The notes under the pieces were generated by a model. It was given only the letters and a program-made list of their open reading frames with translations, was not told the DNA's origin and did not search any database. Shown one piece after another: positions 24,576 through 33,560 of a DNA stretch of 53,207 nt. The translations under genes and the position numbers were made by a program. Origin of the DNA: JBBPYR01 sp038199755 (lineage in GTDB: Bacteria > Chloroflexota > Ktedonobacteria > Ktedonobacterales > Ktedonobacteraceae); assembly GCA_038199755.1 (NCBI GenBank), contig JBBPYR010000020.1:1-53207 (forward strand), in the 5' to 3' direction. Each line of letters starts with the position of its first letter. Positions within the stretch are counted from its first letter, which is position 1.

Positions 24576-26447
24576 TTATGGTATCTCGCTCCATAGAATG
24601 GGGCCGCTCATGCCCATCTTATCAATTTGTGTGACTGTATTGCTTTGTGTATCTACGATATAGATGCCCACTTGCCCATCCCCTCGTGCCACAATCAGTT
24701 GATGAGGCGAGCTTGCCGACCAGCTCATTGCCAACACTGGTCCCTGCTGTTTGATCTGTTGGAGTGCTTTTTTGTGGAGTATAAACACATGGTTTCCTGT
24801 GCTATAGAGCAATGACGAGCTGTCTGCTGACCAAGCCGGAACAGGATTCGCTGCGACATCTGTTGCTACCTGCATATCGCTGTCCGTGCTAAGATTCACT
24901 TCGTGCAGCGTACCCATGGCCGCAGATAAGCCGTCGAAATAGTCAACATAGGTGCCATCGGGTGACCAAACAGCGTTATATACCTGTTTGCCGCTTGTTA
25001 AGACCTGCGTGACGAGATCAAGGTCTACACTCAGCATATCCCCTGCATGGCCCGCTTGTGACATCACCAACAGCCAGCGTCCCACACCATGATTTCCAAT
25101 CTGGCTATACGTGGCTTGCGTATAATTGCCATTTGCCAGCAGACGTGCCACTGGTGCGTTGATGCTCCGCAGCCAGATCATATGCACATGGCTCGCACTA
25201 CCAACACTCCATGTTAGGGTGGGTATATCAGTATCTGGCGACCAAGCGAGGGTGAGCAGTGTATCAGAAGCATTGGTCGCGTTCGTGACCGCCGTTGCTA
25301 TCGTTAAAATGCCCTGATTTTGCGTGTTATAATCAAGAATTCCCGTCACTCCATGATAGCTGTAGCCCACCGCAATCCGTGTGCCATCGGGAGACCAGAC
25401 AGGTTGAAAGACTTTCTCTGCCCTAGGAAAATTGACGCGGTGTGTCTGGCCTGTATTCACGCTATAGAGATAGAGGGCTGTTTGTCCGCTTCCCGTCGGG
25501 TCAGCGATGAACGCCAGCATGCTACCATCATTAGACCATGTCAGGCTTTCCAGAAGGCTACGTCCAGTCGTGGTATCCCATACCGAAGCGGGTAGGACAC
25601 CTGCTTTGAGCAACGGTTGTTGTAGTGTATTGTCACTTTGCCCATCGCTGCGGATGGTGTGAACGTAGCCATGCTGAAGGTCGATATACGCTAGCATATT
25701 CCCAGCTGTATGTCCCAGTAATGCTGGTCTAACGGCCCATGTGCTTGCCACTGTGACGTTTGGCGGCGTCAAGCGAACGGTGGCTGCGCTGCCATCGCCT
25801 GCCCCACTCCATAACGCGCCGTCACGTAAAAACACAAAACGCACGCCAGCGGGAATCGGCCCTGTTTGCTGTGGGGCGGCAGGAGGTGTGATGATGCCAT
25901 CAGTGCTAGCCTGTCGCGCTTGCTGTTGCCATAACTTCCAGCTAATGAAGCTACCTACGCCGAGTGTCAGGAGAATGGCGGCCACTGCTGCAAGCTGCAT
26001 CGCATGTTGCCACCAGGGAACGTGTGCTCTGGGCAATCGACTTGCGGCATGCGGAACGGTTTTCAGTCGTGAGGGTTGGTTTTCTCTCGGTTCTTCCTCG
26101 GTGGAAGACGAGAGTCCGCCTGGGAGAGAAACAAGCCGTGGACGCGAACCCGTCTCTTGTGAATTTCGCTGCGAAGAGGGCGTCTGTTGATTGATCTTCC
26201 CTCTTGCATCGAGTGTGCCTGTGAGTTCCAAATATTCAGGGGATGAGAAGAGCTTTTCGCGTAAAGCATGAGGGGGACTCACACGTGGCAGATTTGTCAG
26301 GACGCTGTCAAAATAAGCGAAATCCGCCAGAATGCTGCTACATGCGTGACATTCTTGCAGGTGGAGAGCAACAGCATCACGTTCTTGCGGGGTGAGCATA
26401 TTGTCAAGGTAGGCACTTAGCAATTCCTCGACATGCTCACTACTCAT
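24576..26447 (-). CDS. Zinc-finger anti-sigma factor with extracytoplasmic beta-propeller (1)
   Basis: A 623-residue membrane protein. Residues 1-60 are an anti-sigma zinc finger (LLSAYLDNMLTPQERDAV, then HLQECHAC with the H-x3-C-x2-C ligands). A Ser/Arg-rich linker leads to one membrane helix near 155-178 (LAAVAAILLTLGVGSF). The remaining 440 residues, outside the cell, form TolB/WD40-like blades (VWSPDGTRIAVGY, LTWSNDGSMLAFI, VWSPDGTYVDYF). The start overlaps the sigma gene by 4 bp, so the two are made together. Likely role: hold the ECF sigma inactive until the propeller senses an envelope signal. Confidence 0.88.
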   Translation of the reverse strand: MSSEHVEELLSAYLDNMLTPQERDAVALHLQECHACSSILADFAYFDSVLTNLPRVSPPHALREKLFSSPEYLELTGTLDARGKINQQTPSSQRNSQETGSRPRLVSLPGGLSSSTEEEPRENQPSRLKTVPHAASRLPRAHVPWWQHAMQLAAVAAILLTLGVGSFISWKLWQQQARQASTDGIITPPAAPQQTGPIPAGVRFVFLRDGALWSGAGDGSAATVRLTPPNVTVASTWAVRPALLGHTAGNMLAYIDLQHGYVHTIRSDGQSDNTLQQPLLKAGVLPASVWDTTTGRSLLESLTWSNDGSMLAFIADPTGSGQTALYLYSVNTGQTHRVNFPRAEKVFQPVWSPDGTRIAVGYSYHGVTGILDYNTQNQGILTIATAVTNATNASDTLLTLAWSPDTDIPTLTWSVGSASHVHMIWLRSINAPVARLLANGNYTQATYSQIGNHGVGRWLLVMSQAGHAGDMLSVDLDLVTQVLTSGKQVYNAVWSPDGTYVDYFDGLSAAMGTLHEVNLSTDSDMQVATDVAANPVPAWSADSSSLLYSTGNHVFILHKKALQQIKQQGPVLAMSWSASSPHQLIVARGDGQVGIYIVDTQSNTVTQIDKMGMSGPILWSEIP

Positions 26448-26980
26448 TTTGTGCCTCCTCCTTGTTCAAGAGAGCGATAATGCTCCCTAAACGATTGACG
26501 TGCGCGAGAGAGGTACATCTTCACCCCACTCTCAGCAATATTCAACGTCCGTGCGATCTCACTGTAGGAAAAGCCTTCCTGTGTATACAGGAGGAGTGCC
26601 GCTCTATACTGCTGAGGCATGCGACGAAGTGCAGCGCGCACAATCTCTGTGGTCCCATAGATCTCTTGGGGATCCGCGCTATCAACGTCGGCTGGCTCAT
26701 GATCGAGGTCTTGCCACGGCAACCACGCAATCAGCTTTCTACGACGCAATGCATCATACGCGGTGTTAGTAGCAATACGATATAACCATGCCGATAACTT
26801 CAAATTCGCATCCATCTTGGGGAGCGCACGAAAAGCTTTCAGGAACGTGTCCTGTGTCAAATCGTCTGCTTGCTCGCGGTCACCCACCAGATGATACACA
26901 TAGTTATAGATTGGTGTTTTGTATTCGTCGTATATCTGGTCAAAAGACCAGGTACTTTCCTTCGTTTCCACCCGGGCCAT
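26444..26980 (-). CDS. ECF-type RNA polymerase sigma factor (1)
   Basis: A 178-residue group IV sigma factor. Region 2: YDEYKTPIYNYVYHLVGDRE, DLTQDTFLKAFRAL and the DNA-melting part SAWLYRIATNTAYDALRRRK. Region 4: RMPQQYRAALLLYTQEGFSY followed by SEIARTLNIAESGVKMYLSR, the -35-reading HTH. It is coupled to the anti-sigma gene by an ATGA-type overlap. A GGAACGGACAA motif upstream may be its autoregulated -35 region. It is clearly paralogous to the sigma factor at 40395. Confidence 0.93.
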   Translation of the reverse strand: MARVETKESTWSFDQIYDEYKTPIYNYVYHLVGDREQADDLTQDTFLKAFRALPKMDANLKLSAWLYRIATNTAYDALRRRKLIAWLPWQDLDHEPADVDSADPQEIYGTTEIVRAALRRMPQQYRAALLLYTQEGFSYSEIARTLNIAESGVKMYLSRARQSFREHYRSLEQGGGTK

Positions 26981-27000
26981 GCGCTACAATTCCTTCGATG

Positions 27001-27152
27001 GTTACAGTAAAATATCTTGTCCGTTCCTCAAGATAAACACTGGTAACGCATCTCCAATTGGGCAGGCATTTTAGCTTTGAGCTATACCCGGCTGTCTTGG
27101 AAAGGCTTTATCCTTCTGTGTAGTGGAACGGACAACCAACACGTTCAGTAAC
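27001..27152. promoter_or_regulatory. Inverted pair of GGAACGGACAA motifs between sigma factor 1 and mtnA
   Basis: GGAACGGACAA occurs on the minus strand at 27017-27027 and on the plus strand at 27125-27135. Each is followed 7-8 bp later by a similar box (TACTGTAAC at 27001-27009 on the minus strand, TTCAGTAAC at 27144-27152). GGAAC is the usual ECF -35 core, so these may be divergent promoters read by sigma factor 1. The rest of 26981-27407 shows no gene. Confidence 0.4.
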
Positions 27153-27407
27153 ATGTCAAACGGTGTCATGTGTACTTGCACACGTGTTGTGTTTCGATTA
27201 TTATGGTAGCATACTTTTATGAATTTGCAGCTACTATTACCCCATAAGTTAGTACTATTGGGCTTGTAGCATACTATAGATAGGTCATCATCGTTACTAC
27301 CTAAAGCACTCTGGCGAGAAGAGGTGCCTAATGATGGTGTAGGAAATACCTTGCGTATTTGCTGCACTCCCATTAGTATTGCCTTCTGCGCTCGACAAGG
27401 AGGATAC

Positions 27408-28553
27408 ATGGACACGGCAGCATTCGACGACGTTCAGCAGCGTGTGCATACCGTCTGGTGGGCTGAAGACGAACAAGGGCCAATGGTTTGTATGCTCGAT
27501 CAATCCTTGTTGCCACAGCAAATCGTTTATCTACAGTTACGGCACGAGCAGGATATCGCTGATGCCATTTCGACACTTAAAGTACGAGGGGCCCCAGCGA
27601 TTGGCGTAAGTGCCGCCTTCGGGATGGCCCTCGCTCTTCAGCGTTTCTTGCGGGTTCAGGATGAATCATCTCCCCCGCTTACCATACAGCAACTCCGCAT
27701 GCATCTGCACGCCGTCGGTACGCTGCTGGCTAGCACTCGTCCTACCGCGGTGAACCTTTTCTGGGCTATCAAGCGTATGACGGATTGTGGCGAACGGGCA
27801 ATGCTGGAAGGTGACCCACCGCAGCAGGTGGCACAACGCCTCCTGCAAGAAGCGCACACCATCGCGGCTGAAGATGTCGCCGCCTGCCTTCAAATGGGAC
27901 GCTACGGCTCTGACCTGATCGCTGATGGTGATGTCTTACTGACGCATTGTAACGCGGGCGCACTCGCCACCTCGGGTTTGGGAACTGCCCTCGCCCCGCT
28001 CTACGTCGCCAATTCTCAAGGCAAGCGTATTCACGTCTTCGTAGATGAGACGCGCCCGATTTTGCAAGGGGCACGCCTCACGGCCTGGGAGCTACAACAA
28101 GAGGGCATTCCACTCACCTTGATTACCGATAATATGGCTGGTCACTTTATGCGCCACGCGGATATTAAAGCGGTGTTCGTAGGTGCCGACCGCATCACGG
28201 CCAATGGCGATGTCGCTAATAAAATTGGCACCTATAGCGTCGCTGTACTCGCGCATGCACATCATATTCCTTTTTATGTGGTGGCTCCCTGCTCCACTAT
28301 CGACCTCTCCCTAGCCTCTGGCGACCTGATACCCATAGAGCAGCGCCCGTCGCAAGAGGTCACGAGTGTGCGTGGCGTCGAGATTGCCCCCGCTGGTGTC
28401 CATGTGGCGAATCCTGCCTTTGATGTGACACCACATACCTATGTGACTGCGATTGTCACGGAAAATGGCGTTGCCCGTCCGCCATACGATGTTGCATTGC
28501 GCCAATTGTGCATGATGGGCAAAAACGAGACTATTGGGAAGGCAAATAGGTAA
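27408..28553 (+). CDS. mtnA: S-methyl-5-thioribose-1-phosphate isomerase
   Basis: About 381 residues. MtnA converts methylthioribose 1-phosphate to the ribulose form in methylthioadenosine salvage. Family marks are VRGAPAIGVSAAFGMAL, STRPTAVNLFWAI, LLTHCNAGALATSGLGTAL (catalytic Cys) and VFVGADRITANGDVANKIG (catalytic Asp). The ATG at 27408 is preceded by AAGGAGG; an upstream in-frame extension looks non-coding. The HD gene begins on the last base of its stop codon. Downstream salvage genes (mtnB, mtnC, mtnD) are absent, so the product may enter another route such as an aldolase shunt. Confidence 0.94.
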   Translation: MDTAAFDDVQQRVHTVWWAEDEQGPMVCMLDQSLLPQQIVYLQLRHEQDIADAISTLKVRGAPAIGVSAAFGMALALQRFLRVQDESSPPLTIQQLRMHLHAVGTLLASTRPTAVNLFWAIKRMTDCGERAMLEGDPPQQVAQRLLQEAHTIAAEDVAACLQMGRYGSDLIADGDVLLTHCNAGALATSGLGTALAPLYVANSQGKRIHVFVDETRPILQGARLTAWELQQEGIPLTLITDNMAGHFMRHADIKAVFVGADRITANGDVANKIGTYSVAVLAHAHHIPFYVVAPCSTIDLSLASGDLIPIEQRPSQEVTSVRGVEIAPAGVHVANPAFDVTPHTYVTAIVTENGVARPPYDVALRQLCMMGKNETIGKANR

Positions 28554-29188
28554 TGGATAGCGCGATCATACAGGCAACCGCTCACTATGTCGAAGAGACG
28601 GTCGGCATCGAAGCGTTCCGCTCTACCAGTGCGGTGGTTGCAAATTGTAAAATGCTCGCTTTAGAATTAGAAGCAGAGGACACAGAGTCTCTATCCATAG
28701 ATGCAGAAATACTGATGATTGCGGCCTATCTGCACGATATTTCGACACCGCTCTATGGTTTTCAAAATCATCAACACAAGTCAGCGGAGATGGCCGTGGC
28801 ATTTTTGGGCACTTTGGATATGCCCATGTCACGAATTCAGCAGGTGGAAGCAACGCTGCTAGCACATACCACCGTGACGCTCACACAAGAGCAACGTGTC
28901 GCTCTTCCCATCGAGAGCCGTATCTTGTATGATGCAGATAAATTGGGGAGGCTCAGTGGCCTCTCCGTGGTGACATCCCTCATCGAATTCGGTGGGCGTT
29001 ATTCGAAACGTGCGTTGACGGGAGAGATGCTTACCGCTATTTTGCGCCATGTCGAAGAGCGGTTCGTTGAGTTATATCAGTCACTGAATACCACACCCGC
29101 TCGTGTGATGGCAAAAGACAAATTTGGTCGCACGTTAGCATTTCTTGATGGCGTAATTGAACATTTAAGTGATGCAACTCCAATTTAG
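28553..29188 (+). CDS. HD-superfamily phosphohydrolase-like protein
   Basis: A 211-residue protein with an HD domain: the H-HD-D pattern is seen in AYLHDISTPLYG, then HAT.TVT-like LLAHTTVTL and RILYDADKLGRLSG. Such proteins are metal-dependent phosphohydrolases acting on nucleotides or phosphate esters. The start codon overlaps the mtnA stop by one base, so the two are translationally coupled. That points to a substrate in methylthioadenosine or adenosine metabolism, but no specific activity can be read from the sequence. Confidence 0.82.
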   Translation: MDSAIIQATAHYVEETVGIEAFRSTSAVVANCKMLALELEAEDTESLSIDAEILMIAAYLHDISTPLYGFQNHQHKSAEMAVAFLGTLDMPMSRIQQVEATLLAHTTVTLTQEQRVALPIESRILYDADKLGRLSGLSVVTSLIEFGGRYSKRALTGEMLTAILRHVEERFVELYQSLNTTPARVMAKDKFGRTLAFLDGVIEHLSDATPI

Positions 29189-29223
29189 GGGTGCATTCAA
29201 CAGTGTAATTTTTTGTAGAGGAG

Positions 29224-30198
29224 ATGGAAAAGGTGCCCATTCTCGTTGTTGGTTCCGTAGCTCTCGATGCTATAGAAACCCCCTTTGCTAAAAAGGATGA
29301 TATTCTCGGCGGAGCAGCATCATATTTTGCAACAGCAGCTTCCCTGTACGATCAAGTCAACCTTGTGGCCGTTGTGGGAAGTGATTTTCCGCAAGAATAC
29401 CTTGATTTCTGGCGTAGTCGTCCCATCAATCTCGCGGGTTTACAAATTGAAGAGGGAAAAACGTTTCGTTGGGTCGGGCGTTATCATATGGATATGAACT
29501 CCAGAGACACCCTGGATACGCAGCTCGGCGTCTATGCCAACTTTCACCCGCGTATCCCCGATGCGTATTGTGCCAGTCCCTTACTCTTCCTGGCAAACAT
29601 TCAGCCCGAACTGCAATTGGAGGTCTTAGACCAGGTTTCCTCTGCCCACCTGACCGTGCTGGATACGATGGAACTCTGGATCAAGACTGAGCCTGCACAA
29701 CTCACCGAGGTCATCAAGCATGTCGATGTCTTACTGATGAGCGAAGAAGAGGTGCGGCAATACACCAATCAAGCTAGCATAGTGACAGGGGTGCGTCACT
29801 TGCTTGCGTTAGGATTGCAATATGTTGTCGTCAAGCAAGGAAGCTATGGTGCGCTTCTGTTTGGTGCTGATGGCACCTATTTTAGTGCGCCTTCCTACCC
29901 TTTAGAAGAGGTCGTTGACCCCACGGGCGCAGGCGATAGCTTTGCTGGTGGCATGCTCGGCTATCTCTCCACCGCACAACTTCAGGCAAATGGTCGCTAT
30001 GCCATTGACGATATCAAGCGTGCCGTTGTTCATGGCAACATCATTGGCTCGTTTGTCTGCGCCGATTTTAGCATTGGCCGTTTGCGCAGTCTCACCATGG
30101 ACGATATTGCCACCCGCTACAAAGAGTTAGTGCTCATGTCCCACTTTGATCCCGATTGGCAAGCAATTCCTTACAGACTGTCTGACGCGAGAGCATAG
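29224..30198 (+). CDS. PfkB/ribokinase-family kinase
   Basis: A 324-residue kinase. The N-terminus ILVVGSVALDAIETP and a GGAASYFA region bind the sugar; the C-terminal signature VVDPTGAGDSFAGGMLGYLS holds the catalytic Asp and anion hole. Start ATG 29224 follows AGAGGAG. It lies 35 bp after the HD gene and upstream of ahcY. In this SAM-cycle setting a nucleoside substrate such as adenosine, released by AhcY, is plausible, but sequence alone cannot separate this from other PfkB sugars. Confidence 0.88.
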   Translation: MEKVPILVVGSVALDAIETPFAKKDDILGGAASYFATAASLYDQVNLVAVVGSDFPQEYLDFWRSRPINLAGLQIEEGKTFRWVGRYHMDMNSRDTLDTQLGVYANFHPRIPDAYCASPLLFLANIQPELQLEVLDQVSSAHLTVLDTMELWIKTEPAQLTEVIKHVDVLLMSEEEVRQYTNQASIVTGVRHLLALGLQYVVVKQGSYGALLFGADGTYFSAPSYPLEEVVDPTGAGDSFAGGMLGYLSTAQLQANGRYAIDDIKRAVVHGNIIGSFVCADFSIGRLRSLTMDDIATRYKELVLMSHFDPDWQAIPYRLSDARA

Positions 30199-30274
30199 CG
30201 CGAGAGCCTCGGCACAGCAGCGCAAAATGTTGTAAAATAGACGGGATTGTGACTGACTCAATACGAAAAAACGT

Positions 30275-30319
30275 TTTGTGCAGGGTCATGCCACGTGAAG
30301 CGGCATGACCCTGCACAAA
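30275..30319. terminator. 18-bp perfect hairpin between the PfkB and ahcY genes
   Basis: Arms 30275-30292 and 30302-30319, 9-nt loop. Weak T-run on the + side (ATATAT). It may partly separate the upstream salvage genes from ahcY, or stabilise mRNA ends. Confidence 0.6.
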
Positions 30320-30377
30320 TATATATGCCACCCGCCAGCGGCGGTGAGCATTTCCAAAGAAGGGATATCTCTACTTT

Positions 30378-31646
30378 ATGTCTACCTCTATTAGCGGCGA
30401 TGTTAAAGACATCTCCTTATCAGCACGCGGAAAAGATCGCATCGAGTGGGCAGCCAAAGAAATGCCTGTGTTGCGCCTCATTCGTGAGCGTTTCGCCAAA
30501 GACCTGCCCTTAAAAGGCATTCGTATGTCTGGCTGCCTGCATATCACGACCGAAACCGCGAACCTCGCCATCACTCTAAAAGCTGGTGGGGCTGACCTCG
30601 TGCTTTGCGCCTCAAATCCTCTTTCCACGCAAGATGATGTGGCAGCGGCTCTCATGAGCATCTATGGTATCTCCACGTATGCTATTAAAGGTGAGGACGA
30701 ACAAACCTACTATCGTCATATCAATGCAGTTCTGGACCACAAACCGCAGATGACCATGGATGATGGCTGTGACCTCGTCTCCACTATCCACACAACGCGT
30801 AAAGAACTCATTCCCGGCATTATCGGCGGCATGGAAGAGACGACAACTGGTGTTATTCGCCTGCGTAGCATGGAAAAGAATGGCGTCCTCAAGTTTCCCG
30901 TGCTGGCTGTCAACGAGTCCGACACCAAGCATATGTTCGATAATCGCTACGGCACCGGACAGAGTGCCATCGATGCCATTATCCGCTCCACCAATATTTT
31001 GCTGGCGGGTCGCACCTTTGTGGTCTGTGGCTACGGTTGGTGTGGTCGCGGCGTTGCCTCGCGTGCGCATGGTATGGGTGCAAATGTCGTCGTGACCGAG
31101 GTTGATGCCACTCGCGCCCTTGAAGCTGCCATGGATGGCTATCGCGTCATGCCCATTCTAGAAGCTGCCGCCATCGGTGATATCTTTGTCACCGTCACTG
31201 GCAACGTCAATGTACTCGATGTTGCTCACCTTGAGCGCATGAAGGATGGCGCACTGGTGGCTAACGCAGGTCACTTCAATGCCGAGATCAACATTCCAGG
31301 GCTAGAAAAACTGGCAACCGCCAAGCGGCGCGTGCGCGACTTCGTGGACGAATATACCTATGAAGATGGTCGTCACGTCCATCTGCTCGCCGAAGGCCGC
31401 CTTGTCAACCTCTCCGCCGCCGAAGGGCATCCTGCCAGCGTCATGGATATGAGCTTTGCGAATCAGGCCCTCGGCTCAGAATACATGCTTCGTCAGGCCG
31501 CGCAATTGCAACCGCGTGTCTACACGCTACCCGCAGAACTGGACAAAGAGATTGCCCGTATCAAGCTGCTCGCCATGGGCATTCGTATCGACTCCCTTAC
31601 CCCTGAGCAGGATAAGTACCTCAACTCCTGGGAGTCCGGCACCTAG
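30378..31646 (+). CDS. ahcY: Adenosylhomocysteinase
   Basis: A 422-residue NAD-dependent hydrolase that splits S-adenosylhomocysteine to adenosine and homocysteine, clearing the product of methyl transfer. Evidence: GCLHITTETANLAITLKAGGA at the N-terminus (20-residue core), TTTGVIRLRSMEKNG, VNESDTKHMFDNRYGTGQS, NAD motif VVCGYGWCGRGVA, NAGHFNAEI and the C-terminus ending near KYLNSW. It lacks the extra 40-residue segment of the longer form. It lies between the PfkB gene and the riboswitch-controlled metK, consistent with SAM recycling. Confidence 0.96.
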   Translation: MSTSISGDVKDISLSARGKDRIEWAAKEMPVLRLIRERFAKDLPLKGIRMSGCLHITTETANLAITLKAGGADLVLCASNPLSTQDDVAAALMSIYGISTYAIKGEDEQTYYRHINAVLDHKPQMTMDDGCDLVSTIHTTRKELIPGIIGGMEETTTGVIRLRSMEKNGVLKFPVLAVNESDTKHMFDNRYGTGQSAIDAIIRSTNILLAGRTFVVCGYGWCGRGVASRAHGMGANVVVTEVDATRALEAAMDGYRVMPILEAAAIGDIFVTVTGNVNVLDVAHLERMKDGALVANAGHFNAEINIPGLEKLATAKRRVRDFVDEYTYEDGRHVHLLAEGRLVNLSAAEGHPASVMDMSFANQALGSEYMLRQAAQLQPRVYTLPAELDKEIARIKLLAMGIRIDSLTPEQDKYLNSWESGT

Positions 31647-31656
31647 TCTTGGCAAG

Positions 31657-31713
31657 AAGGTGGTATTGTGCCAACTTTCCACATTTTGTGGAAAGTTGGC
31701 ACAATACCACCTT
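31657..31713. terminator. 26-bp perfect hairpin after ahcY
   Basis: Arms 31657-31682 and 31688-31713 pair without mismatch around a 5-nt ATTTT loop. There is no T-run, so Rho-independent stopping is uncertain; RNA end protection or RNase III cutting is possible. Confidence 0.6.
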
Positions 31714-31838
31714 CGAAGAAGAGTTAGCAGCCCTACTATATGACTATCACTATAGTCGCTATCTCTTGCAAATACATCTGACACACGGTGTATTTCTTTC
31801 TAGGTCTTTAGTAGTAGGGAATGAGGCAAACAGGAGAA

Positions 31839-31867
31839 TTGACAAGTCTATCCGTGTAACGTACAAT
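31839..31867 (+). promoter_or_regulatory. Sigma-70-type promoter of the SAM riboswitch-metK unit
   Basis: TTGACA at 31839-31844, exactly 17 bp, TACAAT at 31862-31867. The start point would be near 31874, giving a leader of about 330 nt that contains the riboswitch. Confidence 0.8.
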
Positions 31868-31936
31868 GGATAGGTAAACAACACGCCAGTGATGGTGGAG
31901 TTGATTGCTACAACTGAATAAGTGCAGTGAAATCTG

Positions 31937-32047
31937 CTCTCATCAAGAGAGGTGGAGGGAAACGGCCCGACGAAGCCCGACAACCCGCCTGCTACTTCGG
32001 TAGCGGGAAGGGTGCCAATTCCGGCGGAAGATTCCGCGAGATGAGGG
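31937..32047 (+). promoter_or_regulatory. SAM-I (S-box) riboswitch aptamer
   Basis: The conserved core is plain: CATCAAGAGAGGTGGAGGGA, then GGCCCGACGAAGCCCGACAACC, a variable hairpin (CGCCTGCTACTTCGGTAGCG) and GGTGCCAATTCC. P1 pairs CTCATC (31939-31944) with GATGAG (32040-32045). AGGGG at 32044-32048 can instead pair with CCCCT at 32072-32076 in the terminator. Thus SAM binding should keep P1 closed and allow termination, switching off metK when SAM is plentiful. Confidence 0.92.
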
Positions 32048-32071
32048 GCATGAGCCGTGGAAAACGCCATA

Positions 32072-32097
32072 CCCCTGTGTACAGGGGAATTTTTTTT
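32072..32097 (+). terminator. Riboswitch expression-platform terminator
   Basis: CCCCTG (32072-32077) pairs with CAGGGG (32082-32087) around TGTA, followed by AA and eight T (32090-32097). Competes with the anti-terminator described for the aptamer. Confidence 0.88.
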
Positions 32098-32205
32098 ATT
32101 CTGCAACGTGCTTCTCGTTCCATCTTTTGACCCTTGCTACTCTTTCAACTTTTCAGATTTCTCCGCACACACTCGTTTTCCACACTACATTAAAGGAGAC
32201 CTATT

Positions 32206-33462
32206 GTGAGTAATTTTATGGATAGCCCCAAGTCCTTTTTCACCAGCGAGTCGGTGACGGAGGGGCATCCTGATAAGCTCTGTGATCAGATTTCAGATGC
32301 CATTCTCGACGCAATCATTGCGCAAGACCCCATGGCACGTGTTGCCTGCGAGACCGCCACAACCACGGGCTTAGTGTTAATCGCGGGTGAAATCACCACA
32401 TCCGCCTGGATTGACATGCCTGCCGTTGTGCGTTCGACCATCGAGCAGGTTGGTTATATCAATGCTGAGTACGGCTTTGACTATCGCACCTGTGGCGTTG
32501 TGACCTCCATCGGCAAGCAATCCCCTGATATCGATCTGGGTGTTAGTCGCTCACTAGAGGCAAAAGGGGCCATTACCCTGCTCAGTGATGACGAACTGGA
32601 GCAAATTGGTGCGGGCGATCAAGGTATGATGATCGGCTTTGCTTGCAATGAAACTCCTGAATATATGCCTTTACCTATCAGCTTGGCACACAAACTCACA
32701 CGCCAACTCTCCCAGGTGCGCCGCAAGTCCTGGAGTGGCACTGGACCGATGACCTATTTACGACCTGATGGCAAGAGCCAGGTAACGGTACAGTACGATC
32801 ATGGGCGTCCGGTGCGTGTTGACACCATTGTCATCTCCACCCAGCATGCCAGCTACGTCGATCAGGAACAGATCCGCAGCGATGCATTAGAATATATCGT
32901 CAAGCCTGTTATTCCCGCGCATCTTATCGATAGCCAGACCAAGATTTTTGTCAATCCCACTGGACGTTTTGTCACGGGCGGACCCATGGGCGATGCGGGC
33001 TTGACCGGACGCAAGATTATCGTAGACACCTATGGCGGCATGGCGCGGCATGGTGGCGGTGCTTTCAGTGGCAAAGACCCGACCAAGGTTGATCGTTCTG
33101 CCGCCTATTCTGCCCGTCATATTGCGAAAAACGTTGTCGCCGCAGGCCTCGCTGATCGTCTCGAACTGCAGGTCTCCTATGCCATTGGCGTTGCTCGTCC
33201 GCTCTCACTCTTCATCGAGACCTTTGGCACCGCGAAAGTCTCTGATGATGAGATTATTCGCCTGATTAACGAACATTTCGATCTTCGTCCGGCTGGTATC
33301 ATCCAGGAACTGAATTTGCGTCGCCCCATCTACCAGCCTACAGCCGCCTTTGGGCATTTTGGCCGTACAGATATCGATGCGCCGTGGGAAGCTCTCAACA
33401 AGGTTCCTATGCTGCGTAAGGGCGTCGGAGCTAGCGTCGGGAGCAGTGAAGCTCACTCTTAA
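32206..33462 (+). CDS. metK: S-adenosylmethionine synthetase
   Basis: A 418-residue enzyme making SAM from methionine and ATP. Signatures: TEGHPDKLCDQISDAILD, GAGDQGMMIGFA (ATP-binding hexapeptide) and GGGAFSGKDPTKVDRSAAY. It starts with GTG at 32206 behind AAAGGAG. It is controlled by the SAM-I riboswitch in its leader. It closes the SAM cycle started by mtnA and ahcY upstream. A hairpin after the gene separates it from leuA. Confidence 0.97.
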   Translation: MSNFMDSPKSFFTSESVTEGHPDKLCDQISDAILDAIIAQDPMARVACETATTTGLVLIAGEITTSAWIDMPAVVRSTIEQVGYINAEYGFDYRTCGVVTSIGKQSPDIDLGVSRSLEAKGAITLLSDDELEQIGAGDQGMMIGFACNETPEYMPLPISLAHKLTRQLSQVRRKSWSGTGPMTYLRPDGKSQVTVQYDHGRPVRVDTIVISTQHASYVDQEQIRSDALEYIVKPVIPAHLIDSQTKIFVNPTGRFVTGGPMGDAGLTGRKIIVDTYGGMARHGGGAFSGKDPTKVDRSAAYSARHIAKNVVAAGLADRLELQVSYAIGVARPLSLFIETFGTAKVSDDEIIRLINEHFDLRPAGIIQELNLRRPIYQPTAAFGHFGRTDIDAPWEALNKVPMLRKGVGASVGSSEAHS

Positions 33463-33505
33463 TCACCCTGGTTGGGGCGAGCTTAAATCCGCCCTACACC
33501 TCAAC

Positions 33506-33538
33506 AGGTTGGGGCATGATAGACCATGCCCCAAACCT
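33506..33538 (+). terminator. Hairpin between metK and leuA
   Basis: GGGGCATG/CATGCCCC plus AGGTT/AACCT with a one-base bulge and 6-nt loop (33506-33518 with 33525-33538). It has no long T-run. It could end metK transcripts or regulate leuA, whose start is 22 bp away. Confidence 0.55.
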
Positions 33539-33560
33539 TAGCAACGAACGGAGTTGTTAG

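Noticed and set aside
27324..27407. 28-residue N-terminal extension of mtnA
   Set aside because: No ribosome site upstream, Cys-rich non-family sequence; ATG 27408 has AAGGAGG and fits MtnA length.
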